Shown here: positions 21,760 through 34,255 of the stretch, one piece after another | Layout of the letters: every line of letters starts with the position of its first letter | Position numbering within the stretch: position 1 is the first letter of the stretch | NCBI GenBank assembly: GCA_936450465.1 | Contig: OW388289.1 | Span: 80,555,093-80,619,092, forward strand | Direction: 5' to 3' | Origin: Gibbula magus | Lineage: Eukaryota > Mollusca > Gastropoda > Trochida > Trochidae | DNA length: 64,000 nt | Program-made: the position numbers and the translations under genes | The notes under the pieces: generated by a model | Database searches by the model: none | Told to the model about the DNA's origin: nothing | The model's input: only the letters and a program-made list of their open reading frames with translations

Positions 21760-23644
21760 GTGTAGAGTGAACAGAAGGAACATTGCATAGAGTGAGCATA
21801 AGAAAGAATACATAGAATGAGCGTAAGAAACAATATACAGAGTGAGCATAAGAAAGAATACACAGAGTGAGCATAAGAAAGAATACACATAGTGAGCATA
21901 AGAAACAATACATAGAGTGAGTATAAGGAACAATATATAGAGTTAGCATAAGAAACAATACATAAAGTGAGCATAAGAAACAATACATAGAGTGAGCATA
22001 AGGAACAATATATAGAGTTAGCATAAGAAACAATACATAAAGTGAGCATAAGAAACAATACATAGAGTGAGTATAAGGAACAATACATAGAGTTAGCATA
22101 AGAAACAATACATAGAATGAACATAAGAAACAATACATAGAGTTAGCATAAGAAACAATACATAGAGTGAGCATAAGAAACAATACATAGAGTTAGCATA
22201 AGGAACAATACATAGAGTTAGCATAAGAAACAATACATAGAATGAACATAAGAAACAATACATAAAGTGAGGATAAGAAACAATATATAGAGTGATCATA
22301 AGAAACAATACATAGAATGAACATAAGAAACAATAGATTAAGCATAAAAAACAATGCATAGAGTGAGCATAAGAAACAATACATAGAATGAACATAAGAA
22401 ACAATACATAGAATGAACATAAGAAACAATACATAGAATGAACATAAGAAACAATACATAGAGTGAGCATAAGAAACAATACATAGAATGAACATAAGAA
22501 ACAATACATAGAGTGAACATAAGAAACAATACATAGAGTTAGCATAAGAAACAATACATAGAATGAACATAAGAAACAATACATAGAGTTAGCATAAGAA
22601 ACAATACATAGAGTGAGCATAAGAAACAATACATAGAGTTAGCATAAGGAACAATACATAGAGTTAGCATAAGAAACAATACATAGAATGAACATAAGAA
22701 ACAATACATAAAGTGAGGATAAGAAACAATATATAGAGTGATCATAAGAAACAATACATAGAATGAACATAAGAAACAATAGATTAAGCATAAAAAACAA
22801 TGCATAGAGTGAGCATAAGAAACAATACACAGATATAGCATAAGAAACATTGCATAGAGTGAGCATAAGAAACAATACAAAGAGTGAGCATAAGGAACAA
22901 TAAATAAAGTGAGCATAAGAAACAATACATAGAGTGAGCATAAGAAACAATACACAGAGTGAGCATAAGAAACACTATACATAGTGATCATAAGAAACGT
23001 TGCATAGAGTGAGCATAAGGAACAATACATAGAGTGAGCATAAGAAACAATATACATAGTGAGCATAAGAAACAATACATCGAGTGAGCATAAGAAACAA
23101 TACATAGAGTGAGCAGAAGGAACATTGTATAAAGTGAGGATAAGAAACAATATATAGAGTGATCATAAGAAACAATAAATAGAGTTAGCATAAGAAACAC
23201 TACATAGAGTGTGCATAAGAAACAATAAATAAAGTTAGCTTTAGAAACAATACATATAGCGAGCATAAGAAACAATACATAGAATAAGCATAAGAAACAA
23301 TACATAGAGTGAGCATAAGAAATAATAAAGTGAGCATTAGAAACAATAAATAGAATGAGCATAAGAAACAATATATAGAGTGAGCCAAAGAAACAATAGA
23401 CAGAGTGAGCATAAAAAACAATATACATAGTGAGCATAAGAAACATTGCATAGAGTGAGCATAAGAAACAATAAATAGAGTGAGCATAATAAACAAAATT
23501 AGGATGAGCATAAGAAACAATACATAGAGTGAGCATAAGAAACAATAAATAGGGTCAGCATAAGAAACAATACATAGGATGAGCATAAGAAACAATACAA
23601 ATGATGAGCATAAGAAACATACATAGGATGAGCATAAGAAACAC
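21760..23644. repeat. 25-bp minisatellite, about 75 copies
   Basis: Unit GAGTGAGCATAAGAAACAAT plus ACATA, with variants such as GAATGAAC, GAGTTAGC and GAGTGATC. A 446-bp block is repeated inside it (for example the rare CATAAAGTGAGGATAAG at 22,261 and 22,707, with a shortened unit). The minus strand has long open stretches in all three frames (up to 203 codons), because the unit has no stop in any of them. The product is a cysteine- and tyrosine-rich hydrophobic repeat. It lies just upstream of receptor copy 2 on that gene's strand. Confidence 0.95.
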
Positions 23645-24362
23645 CTCTTCAAATGGATATGACAGCGGTTCTGGTACCTCGTATTGGTTGCTTCCTTCTT
23701 TCGTTTAGACGATTGTTCTGTCATGGCAGTCCAGTTATACTATCAACATATTATAATTATCTGAGCATTTTATTTTCTGCTCGCATTTCTGTACAAACAA
23801 TCTGGTTGGTAAAGTCAGCAAGACATTTTTATCTCTTTTATCAATAAAGCTTTCTTCTAAATATCCTTATATGCCTCGCAGTTAAATGTTTTAACTATTT
23901 CACTGTATGGATAAACCTGTGTTGTTCTATGCCTCAGAAAAGTGGGGGAGAGAGAGAGAAGAATGATAAGATTTATATCAACGCGAAATTGTCATTTCTA
24001 TCTTGTACATTTAATCCATTGTATTCCTTTACTTGTTTATGTAAATATATGCCATTCTCGTGATTTTGTTCATGTTATATTGTTAAGGAGAGGTATGTAT
24101 ATAAGCCATCAGGCTTGTTTACCGATCCGATCCTTTTCATGGAATAAAATACGTTTAAAACAAAAGTGGGGATTTGATAATATTTTTTTTTATCTGTAGT
24201 TAGTGTTGGAAAAAATGTTTCTATATATTATACCAATGGTATTTTATCAGATGGTTGTGTGAATTATTACGTAAGATGTATTGGCTGTGTTGGTGTAATC
24301 TGTTAAGGATGTCCGAAAATCATTAGCCAAAACAGTCTTGCGCCATGAGGAAACAGATTGAG
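23645..24362. other. Short unique stretch between minisatellite and foldback element
   Basis: AT-rich. Plus-strand frames of 64 and 85 codons here have no recognisable family features. No repeat or RNA was recognised. Confidence 0.45.
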
Positions 24363-24371
24363 CTGACAGGA
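24363..24371. repeat. Target-site duplication, left
   Basis: CTGACAGGA, repeated exactly at 31,489-31,497, directly outside the inverted ends of the giant foldback element. Confidence 0.93.
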
Positions 24372-24663
24372 GGCAGTGTGAAGTTGGTTACTTATTCGTT
24401 ATTGGACATTGGACATTCGATTTTCCAGTTACTTATTCATTGGACATTCGATTTTTCCAGTTACTTATTCAAAACAATGGTCTGATAAAGCACTATGGAA
24501 CAATCCATGACAACATAAGTATATTCATTTTAAAGAAAATTCAATTTCCTATCCAATGAGCTATGCTGTTTGATTCGCAAAAAATCAGAGTGTACCGTAA
24601 ATTACGAAATAAAGGCGATGGGGTTAGTAAAATCAAGCCAAAAGGGAGAGTAAATATTTAAAT
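24372..24663. repeat. Outer unique part of left inverted arm
   Basis: Pairs with 31,196-31,488 at about 98-99% by eye. It contains a near-tandem duplication of about 33 bp built on GGACATTCGATTTTTCCAGT. It also holds a diverged relative of the satellite unit: AATTCAATTTCCTATCCAAT is followed by GAG-TAT and later by TGTACCGTAAATTACGAAAT. Confidence 0.9.
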
Positions 24664-27037
24664 GGGTACCAAGGAATATTTGCACCACCATCTAAGGGTA
24701 CCCAAATGAAAGATAATTCAATTTCCTATCCAATGAGGTATCTTACATGATGTTTGATAGGGGACCTGGTACCGTAAAATGCCAAATAACGTCACTAGGT
24801 AGTATACATATCAGCTCTGTAATGAGTTTTTCACAATCAAAGTAGTCTGAGGGTACCAAGGAATATTTGCACCACCATCTAAGGGTACCCACATGAAAGA
24901 TAATTCAATTTCCTATCCAATGAGGTATCTTACATGATGTTTGATAGGGGACCTGGTACCGTAAAATGCCAAATAACGTCACTAGGTAGTATACATATTA
25001 GCTCTGTAATGAGTTTTTCACAATCAAACTAGTCTGAGGGTACCAAGGAATATTTGCACCACCATCTAAGGGTACCCAAATGAAAGATAATTCAATTTCC
25101 TATCCAATGAGGTATCTTACATGATGTTTGATAGGGGACATGGTACCGTAAAGTGCCAAATAACGTCACTAGGTAGTATACATATTAGCTCTGTAATGAG
25201 CTTTTCACAATCAAACTAGTCTGAGGGTACCAAGGAATATTTGCACCACCATCTAAGGGTACCCAAATGAAAGATAATTCAATTTCCTATCCAATGAGGT
25301 ATCTTACATGATGTTTGATAGGGGACCTGGTACCGTAAAATGCCAAATAACGTCACTAGGTAGTATACATATTAGCTCTGTAATGAGTTTTTCACAATCA
25401 AACTAGTCTGAGGGTACCAAGGAATATTTGCACCACCATCTAAGGGTACCCAAATGAAAGATAATTCAATTTCCTATCCAATGAGGTATCTTACATGATG
25501 TTTGATAGGGGACCTGGTACCGTAAAATGCCAAATAACGTCACTAGGTAGTATACATATTAGCTCTGTAATGAGTTTTTCACAATCAAACTAGTCTGAGG
25601 GTACCAAGGAATATTTGCACCACCATCTAAGGGTACCCAAATGAAAGATAATTCAATTTCCTATCCAATGAGGTATCTTACATGATGTTTGATAGGTGAC
25701 ATGCTACCGTAAAGTGCCAAATAACGTCACTAGGTAGTATACATATTAGCTCTGTAATGAGCTTTTCACAATCAAACTAGTCTGAGGGTACCAAGGAATA
25801 TTTGCACCACCAGCTAAGGGTACCCAAATGAAAGATAATTCAATTTCCTATCCAATGAGGTATCTTACATGATGTTTGATAGGGGACCTGGTACCGTAAA
25901 GTGCCAAATAACGTCACTAGGTAGTATACATATTAGCTCTGTAATGAGCTTTTCACAATCAAACTAGTCTGAGGGTACCAAGGAATATTTGCACCACCAT
26001 CTAAGGGTACCCAAATGAAAGATAATTCAATTTCCTATCCAATGAGGTATCTTACATGATGTTTGATAGGGGACATGGTACCGTAAAGTGCCAAATAACG
26101 TCACTAGGTAGTATACATATTAGCTCTGTAATGAGCTTTTCACAATCAAACTAGTCTGAGGGTACCAAGGAATATTTGCACCACCATCTAAGGGTACCCA
26201 AATGAAAGATAATTCAATTTCCTATCCAATGAGGTATCTTACATGATGTTTGATAGGGGACCTAGTACCGTAAAATGCCAAATAACGTCACTAGGTAGTA
26301 TACATATTAGCTCTGTAATGAGTTTTTCACAATCAAACTAGTCTGAGGGTACCAAGGAATATTTGCACCACCATCTAAGGGTACCCAAATGAAAGATAAT
26401 TCAATTTCCTATCCAATGAGGTATCTTACATGATGTTTGATAGGGGACATGGTACCGTAAAGTGCCAAATAACGTCACTAGGTAGTATACATATTAGCTC
26501 TGTAATGAGCTTTTCACAATCAAACTAGTCTGAGGGTACCAAGGAATATTTGCACCACCATCTAAGGGTACCCAAATGAAAGATAATTCAATTTCCTATC
26601 CAATGAGGTATCTTACATGATGTTTGATAGGGGACCTGGTACCGTAAAGTGCCAAATAACGTCACTAGGTAGTATACATATTAGCTCTGTAATGAGCTTT
26701 TCACAATCAAACTAGTCTGAGGGTACCAAGGAATATTTGCACCACCATCTAAGGGTACCCAAATGAAAGATAATTCAATTTCCTATCCAATGAGGTATCT
26801 TACATGATGTTTGATAGGGGACATGGTACCGTAAAGTGCCAAATAACGTCACTAGGTAGTATACATATTAGCTCTGTAATGAGTTTTTCACAATCAAACT
26901 AGTCTGAGGGTACCAAGGAATATTTGCACCACCATCTAAGGGTACCCAAATGAAAGATAATTCAATTTCCTATCCAATGAGGTATCTTACATGATGTTTG
27001 ATAGGGGACCTGGTACCGTAAAATGCCAAATAACGTC
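24664..27037 (+). repeat. 187-bp satellite array, left arm (about 12.7 copies)
   Basis: Units start at 24,664, 24,851, 25,038, 25,225 and so on every 187 bp to 26,908, then break off 130 bp into the next copy. Each has three GGTACC sites and the box CCAAATAACGTCACTAGGTA. Two haplotypes recur: CTGGTACCGTAAAATG, usually with GAGTTTTTCAC, and ATGGTACCGTAAAGTG, usually with GAGCTTTTCAC. Copies are nearly identical. Confidence 0.95.
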
Positions 27038-30000
27038 ATTTGGGTACCCTTAGATGGTGGTGCAAATATTCCTTGGTACCCTCAGACTAGTTTGATTGTG
27101 AAAAGCTCATTACAGAGCTAATATGTATACTACCTAGTGACGTTATTTGGCATTTTACGGTACCAGGTCCCCTATCAAACATCATGTAAGATACCTCATT
27201 GGATAGGAAATTGAATTATCTTTCATTTGGGTACCCTTAGATGGTGGTGCAAATATTCCTTGGTACCCTCAGACTAGTTTGATTGTGAAAAACTCATTAC
27301 AGAGCTAATATGTATACTACCTAGTGACGTTATTTGGCATTTTACGGTACCAGGTCCCCTATCAAACATCATGTAAGATACCTCATTGGATAGGAAATTG
27401 AATTATCTTTCATTTGGGTACCCTTAGATGGTGGTGCAAATATTCCTTGGTACCCTCAGACTAGTTTGATTGTGAAAAGCTCATTACAGAGCTAATATGT
27501 ATACTACCTAGTGACGTTATTTGGCATTTTACGGTACCAGGTCCCCTATCAAACATCATGTAAGATACCTCATTGGATAGGAAATTGAATTATCTTTCAT
27601 TTGGGTACCCTTAGATGGTGGTGCAAATATTCCTTGGTACCCTCAGACTAGTTTGATTGTGAAAAGCTCATTACAGAGCTAATATGTATACTACCTAGTG
27701 ACGTTATTTGGCATTTTACGGTACCAGGTCCCCTATCAAACATCATGTAAGATACCTCATTGGATAGGAAATTGAATTATCTTTCATTTGGGTACCCTTA
27801 GATGGTGGTGCAAATATTCCTTGGTACCCTCAGACTAGTTTGATTGTGAAAAGCTCATTACAGAGCTAATATGTATACTACCTAGTGACGTTATTTGGCA
27901 TTTTACGGTACCAGGTCCCCTATCAAACATCATGTAAGATACCTCATTGGATAGGAAATTGAATTATCTTTCATTTGGGTACCCTTAGATGGTGGTGCAA
28001 ATATTCCTTGGTACCCTCAGACTAGTTTGATTGTGAAAAACTCATTACAGAGCTAATATGTATACTACCTAGTGACGTTATTTGGCACTTTACGGTACCA
28101 GGTCCCCTATCAAACATCATGTAAGATACCTCATTGGATAGGAAATTGAATTATCTTTCATTTGGGTACCCTTAGATGGTGGTGCAAATATTCCTTGGTA
28201 CCCTCAGACTAGTTTGATTGTGAAAAGCTCATTACAGAGCTAATATGTATACTACCTAGTGACGTTATTTGGCATTTTACGGTACCAGGTCCCCTATCAA
28301 ACATCATGTAAGATACCTCATTGGATAGGAAATTGAATTATCTTTCATTTGGGTACCCTTAGATGGTGGTGCAAATATTCCTTGGTACCCTCAGACTAGT
28401 TTGATTGTGAAAAACTCATTACAGAGCTAATATGTATACTACCTAGTGACGTTATTTGGCACTTTACGGTACCAGGTCCCCTATCAAACATCTTGTAAGA
28501 TACCTCATTGGATAGGAAATTGAATTATCTTTCATTTGGGTACCCTTAGATGGTGGTGCAAATATTCCTTGGTACCCTCAGACTAGTTTGATTGTGAAAA
28601 GCTCATTACAGAGCTAATATGTATACTACCTAGTGACGTTATTTGGCACTTTACGGTACCAGGTCCCCTATCAAACATCATGTAAGATACCTCATTGGAT
28701 AGGAAATTGAATTATCTTTCATTTGGGTACCCTTAGATGGTGGTGCAAATATTCCTTGGTACCCTCAGACTAGTTTGATTGTGAAAAGCTCATTACAGAG
28801 CTAATATGTATACTACCTAGTGACGTTATTTGGCATTTTACGGTACCAGGTCCCCTATCAAACATCATGTAAGATACCTCAATGGATAGGAAATTGAATT
28901 ATCTTTCATTTGGGTACCCTTAGATGGTGGTGCAAATATTCCTTGGTACCCTCAGACTACTTTGATTGTGAAAAACTCATTACAGAGCTAATATGTATAC
29001 TACCTAGTGACGTTATTTGGCATTTTACGGTACCAGGTCCCCTATCAAACATCATGTAAGATACCTCATTGGATAGGAAATTGAATTATCTTTCATTTGG
29101 GTACCCTTAGATGGTGGTGCAAATATTCCTTGGTACCCTCAGACTAGTTTGATTGTGAAAAGCTCATTACAGAGCTAATATGTATACTACCTAGTGACGT
29201 TATTTGGCATTTTACGGTACCAGGTCCCCTATCAAACATCATGTAAGATACCTCATTGGATAGGAAATTGAATTATCTTTCATTTGGGTACCCTTAGATG
29301 GTGGTGCAAATATTCCTTGGTACCCTCAGACTAGTTTGATTGTGAAAAAATCATTACAGAGCTAATATGTATACTACCTAGTGACGTTATTTGGCATTTT
29401 ACGGTACCAGGTCCCCTATCAAACATCATGTAAGATACCTCATTGGATAGGAAATTGAATTATCTTTCATTTGGGTACCCTTAGATGGTGGTGCAAATAT
29501 TCCTTGGTACCCTCAGACTACTTTGATTGTGAAAAACTCATTACAGAGCTAATATGTATACTTCCTAGTGACGTTATTTGGCATTTTACGGTACCAGGTC
29601 CCCTATCAAACATCATGTAAGATACCTCATTGGATAGGAAATTGAATTATCTTTCATTTGGGTACCCTTAGATGGTGGTGCAAATATTCCTTGGTACCCT
29701 CAGACTAGTTTGATTGTGAAAAACTCATTACAAAGCTAATATGTATACTACCTAGTGACGTTATTTGGCACTTTACGGTACCAGGTCCCCTATCAAACAT
29801 CATGTAAGATACCTCATTGGATAGGAAATTGAATTATCTTTCATTTGGGTACCCTTAGATGGTGGTGCAAATATTCCTTGGTACCCTCAGACTAGTTTGA
29901 TTGTGAAAAGCTCATTACAGAGCTAATATGTATACTACCTAGTGACGTTATTTGGCACTTTACGGTACCAGGTCCCCTATCAAACATCATGTAAGATACC

Positions 30001-31195
30001 TCATTGGATAGGAAATTGAATTATCTTTCATTTGGGTACCCTTAGATGGTGGTGCAAATATTCCTTGGTACCCTCAGACTAGTTTGATTGTGAAAAGCTC
30101 ATTACAGAGCTAATATGTATACTACCTAGTGACGTTATTTGGCATTTTACGGTACCAGGTCCCCTATCAAACATCATGTAAGATACCTCAATGGATAGGA
30201 AATTGAATTATCTTTCATTTGGGTACCCTTAGATGGTGGTGCAAATATTCCTTGGTACCCTCAGACTACTTTGATTGTGAAAAACTCATTACAGAGCTAA
30301 TATGTATACTACCTAGTGACGTTATTTGGCATTTTACGGTACCAGGTCCCCTATCAAACATCATGTAAGATACCTCATTGGATAGGAAATTGAATTATCT
30401 TTCATTTGGGTACCCTTAGATGGTGGTGCAAATATTCCTTGGTACCCTCAGACTAGTTTGATTGTGAAAAGCTCATTACAGAGCTAATATGTATACTACC
30501 TAGTGACGTTATTTGGCATTTTACGGTACCAGGTCCCCTATCAAACATCATGTAAGATACCTCATTGGATAGGAAATTGAATTATCTTTCATTTGGGTAC
30601 CCTTAGATGGTGGTGCAAATATTCCTTGGTACCCTCAGACTAGTTTGATTGTGAAAAAATCATTACAGAGCTAATATGTATACTACCTAGTGACGTTATT
30701 TGGCATTTTACGGTACCAGGTCCCCTATCAAACATCATGTAAGATACCTCATTGGATAGGAAATTGAATTATCTTTCATTTGGGTACCCTTAGATGGTGG
30801 TGCAAATATTCCTTGGTACCCTCAGACTACTTTGATTGTGAAAAACTCATTACAGAGCTAATATGTATACTACCTAGTGACGTTATTTGGCATTTTACGG
30901 TACCAGGTCCCCTATCAAACATCATGTAAGATACCTCATTGGATAGGAAATTGAATTATCTTTCATTTGGGTACCCTTAGATGGTGGTGCAAATATTCCT
31001 TGGTACCCTCAGACTAGTTTGATTGTGAAAAACTCATTACAAAGCTAATATGTATACTACCTAGTGACGTTATTTGGCACTTTACGGTACCAGGTCCCCT
31101 ATCAAACATCATGTAAGATACCTCATTGGATAGGAAATTGAATTATCTTTCATTTGGGTACCCTTAGATGGTGGTGCAAATATTCCTTGGTACCC
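27038..31195 (-). repeat. 187-bp satellite array, right arm (about 22 copies, inverted)
   Basis: Same unit as the left arm on the opposite strand. A seven-unit block of 1,309 bp occurs twice in tandem, marked by rare variants: CTCAATGGATAG at 28,878 and 30,187, CAGACTACTTTG at 28,951 and 30,260, GAAAAAATCATT at 29,343 and 30,652, and CAAAGCTAAT at 29,731 and 31,040. The block copies differ by about one base (CTTCCTAGTG against CTACCTAGTG). Confidence 0.95.
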
Positions 31196-31488
31196 ATTTA
31201 AATATTTACTCTCCCTTTTGGCTTGATTTTACTAACCCCATCGCCTTTATTTCGTAATTTACGGTACACTCTGATTTTTTGCGAATCAAACAGCATAGCT
31301 CATTGGATAGGAAATTGAATTTTCTTTAAAATGAGTATACTTATGTTGTCATGGATTGTTCCATAGTGCTTTATTAGACCATTGCTTTGAATAAGTAACT
31401 GGAAAAATCGAATGTCCAATGAATAAGTAACTGGAAAAATCGAATGTCCAATGTCCAATAACGAATAAGTAACCAACTTCACACTGCC
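31196..31488. repeat. Outer unique part of right inverted arm
   Basis: Reverse complement of 24,372-24,663, ending CCAACTTCACACTGCC, with few differences (for example TCTAATAAAG in place of TCTGATAAAG on the complementary strand). Confidence 0.9.
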
Positions 31489-31497
31489 CTGACAGGA
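31489..31497. repeat. Target-site duplication, right
   Basis: CTGACAGGA, identical to 24,363-24,371. Confidence 0.93.
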
Positions 31498-34255
31498 TAG
31501 GCTTAGGTAGAATATATGTTATTTTCTCATGGGTTTGAATTTGCTTCTTACAGTCAGGATGTTTCAAACTTTACTTCACGTTTTAAGAATGGGATTGTCG
31601 ATTGTAATAAACGCCGTGTTATTACAATCTCTTTACAATCAGACAGTAGGTACATGCGCTATGTAACACACTATAAACTAATTACAGGCTGGTTTTAATG
31701 AATTACATGTCATTGGTAAATTGATCAATAAGTTAAATTATTGTTAAACATTGAATATTGTGTCACTTCAATTAATCACATAGCAATAAGAAGAACTGTT
31801 CGTTTACTATGATTACATGCGCTTCCCTTGAGATGTAATATCTTAGGTATTATTGTCAATAAGATATGTAAAATGTGTGACTGTGGCCTGATTGGTAATG
31901 CAATTCACTATAAAGTGAATCAGGACACAGTCATACATTTTACATATATATGCATGTGTCGGCTCATATGACCTATTTAGAGAAAATACCCCCCTCTTGT
32001 AGGCAGGTATTACATGTCAACTGCATATCTTAGTGTCAGCAGTCTGTATAACATTGTAATACATTTAACAAACGATAAGTGAAATATTACACTTAAATGT
32101 ATCCTCTTACCAATGAGTATTATTGTCTGTCGTTATTCACTTTTTAAACTACTGGTATATGCAGTAGACGTTTTCTGGAAGTTAAAATAATATTTTTTAT
32201 ATTTGTATTTAAATATGTTCTCGATTTATGTGTATTTTACAACTAAGCTTTCATTACCAAACCACGACAATTTAAAAGATCAGAATTAAACGTCTTAGAG
32301 ACATAAACATGCCGTTATCCACTGAATTGTTGTTTTGGTTTTACTTTGTGTTTTCCACAGCATTCAAAAGCTGCGCCTGACATATGTTTACACATGCATG
32401 TATGGAGTTTAGTTTCTTTAATGAAGAAGCCAGTGCTCGTTTGTTCCTTAAACATCCTGGTTTACTCATGTATGTACGTTGATGTGAGAATCATCTTCCT
32501 CCTTTAATGGGAGAAAGTTTCAAATAGTCGTTTAATCAAATAATCGGCAACTTGGTTTTATTTCCTGAAGATGTTGACTTAACTGTTAGGTAAATACTTC
32601 TTGTTTGATTTGGGCATGCATCATGAAAATCAAATATTCATCTCTAAGGGATGTATTTTCATTTTGTAAACCTTAGCAAATTCTGTTCATAGACATTGCA
32701 ATTTACATAGTCGATGTAATGCAACACCCATGAATCTAAATATCATGTAGAAATTGTAGATAAATTTCTACGTCTTTTTGAAAGCGTTAACATCTGCTGA
32801 GACAGATTCCAAGACGCACGAAGTGGAAAATCATTATACAAGATAGGAATAAATCACTGAATACCAATGACATCATGTGTACATGCAATTTGAAAAATGT
32901 TCCAAGGTAAGACAAAATTTCCTTAAAATTCTAAAAGTTTCGATTAGTTGAAAGGATATTTAAAAAATAACAACAAATCCCCTAAACCAATGGGAAAACA
33001 ATAATAAAAAGCACCTCAACATTATTAAGTATAAGTAAATGTGGTATATACATACAATGTAGTAAATTAGAGCTGCAGTCATTACAGTTTTTCAGATCGG
33101 ATTTCGTCAGTAAGCAACTATTTTCAAATTTGTCTGTTTCAAAATCTTCTGATTTTGAAGGTTCATACTTCTGTGACGTTTTTGTAAAAAAAAACCCAGT
33201 TACTACAGGTTTATTAGTTCACTTGAAGTAATGAAATTACTCACATTACATCAACTAATACTGACTTTCATTCTTTAGTGTTAAAAAACTTGTTCCTTGA
33301 TACCAAGAATTTCCTGAATGCAAATATCACAAAGTATTGAAAACATTATCTGAATGAAATTCCCTTTGCTAAACTGGTAGATAATGCTTCTGTCATATCA
33401 CACAGTTCCTTTTTCTGCTACATTGTCTAGTTTCTTGTCACACAATTTTACTGCTGAAACAAACTTGGTTGTAACCCTTTCTTCACTATGTGTATAATTA
33501 TAAGAAAATGTTATATATTCTAAGTCATCTTAAGTATGAACAAACAAAGGTCACACAATACCAAAGCATACCACTTAGTTTCATATACACCAAATATATG
33601 AAACATAAAAATCAACTACCATGTTAATTTTATGTATTTTAAAAGAGTTTAAACGAACGATAGTAGCACAATACGAAGGCACAACAGTAAGTTTAATATA
33701 CACCACCTGCGGTACCCGGAAGTAAAAACGTCACATATCGAAAACCAAACATAGCGCTGAATGAAATCTACAGAAATTCAAATCTGAAATTCAAACAAAA
33801 TCCCATATACTCGGGAAGATGAATATGAAGTACGTGTATATATCCCTACCTGTTAATGAAGTGTATCTCCCGTGTTACTGGTCGTCTTCTTCTGTAATTA
33901 TATTAAAAAGGCCTGATGAGTACATTCAAACCACGTGATTCAATGTACACAATAATTGTGAAGCCTTTTTCATATCAAGTTGATACACACCATCTGATGT
34001 TAAGCACCAATTCCCATAACAACTGGGCCAGTACCCGAAAACTGGGCTGAATACGGGCAGACACACATTTGGTGAAGTCCTCAATCGAGTTCACAAATGT
34101 GATTTCGATGTAAATGAACTCCTTACAATAGTGAAATAATACATAAATAGGTAAATTAAAATTCTAAAAAAATATTTTCGTTGTGGCCGAGTTACAGATC
34201 AGAGAGGATGTTCTCGTTTACATGTTATTTACATTAATCAGCAATATTATTCATA
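31498..34255. other. Gene-free AT-rich region
   Basis: No exon, RNA gene or long repeat was recognised except the hairpin at 31,864-31,948. Open frames are short and without family features. Confidence 0.55.
31864..31948. repeat. 85-bp hairpin (miniature inverted repeat)
   Basis: The arm ATATGTAAAATGTGTGACTG (continuing TGGCCTGATT) pairs with 31,919-31,948 over 30 bp with two or so mismatches. The loop also contains ATTCACTATAAAGTGAAT, itself a palindrome. It may be a tiny MITE or a structured transcript; no target duplication was seen. Confidence 0.7.

Larger units (their letters stand above)
24372..31488. mobile_element. Giant foldback DNA transposon (MULE/Foldback-like, non-autonomous), 7,117 bp
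   Basis: The ends are inverted copies beginning GGCAGTGTGAAGTTGG, and a perfect 9-bp duplication CTGACAGGA flanks them. Each arm has a unique outer part of about 290 bp and then a 187-bp satellite array. The arms meet head to head at about 27,037 without a spacer. No transposase or long open frame is present, so mobilisation would need an enzyme in trans. A 9-bp duplication with long inverted arms fits Mutator-like elements. Arms made of tandem repeats are a known trait of Drosophila Foldback elements. Merlin-type (8-9 bp) is a further option. The element boundary is certain; the superfamily is not. Confidence 0.9.

Noticed and set aside
21598..23724. Overlapping minus-strand open frames of 103-203 codons as protein genes
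   Set aside because: They are frame shadows of a 25-bp minisatellite lacking stops; no start context, splice sites or family similarity. Kept only as a curiosity.
24372..31488. CRISPR-like array
   Set aside because: Repeats are 187 bp, contiguous and without unique spacers, inverted in the second half, and in a eukaryotic context.
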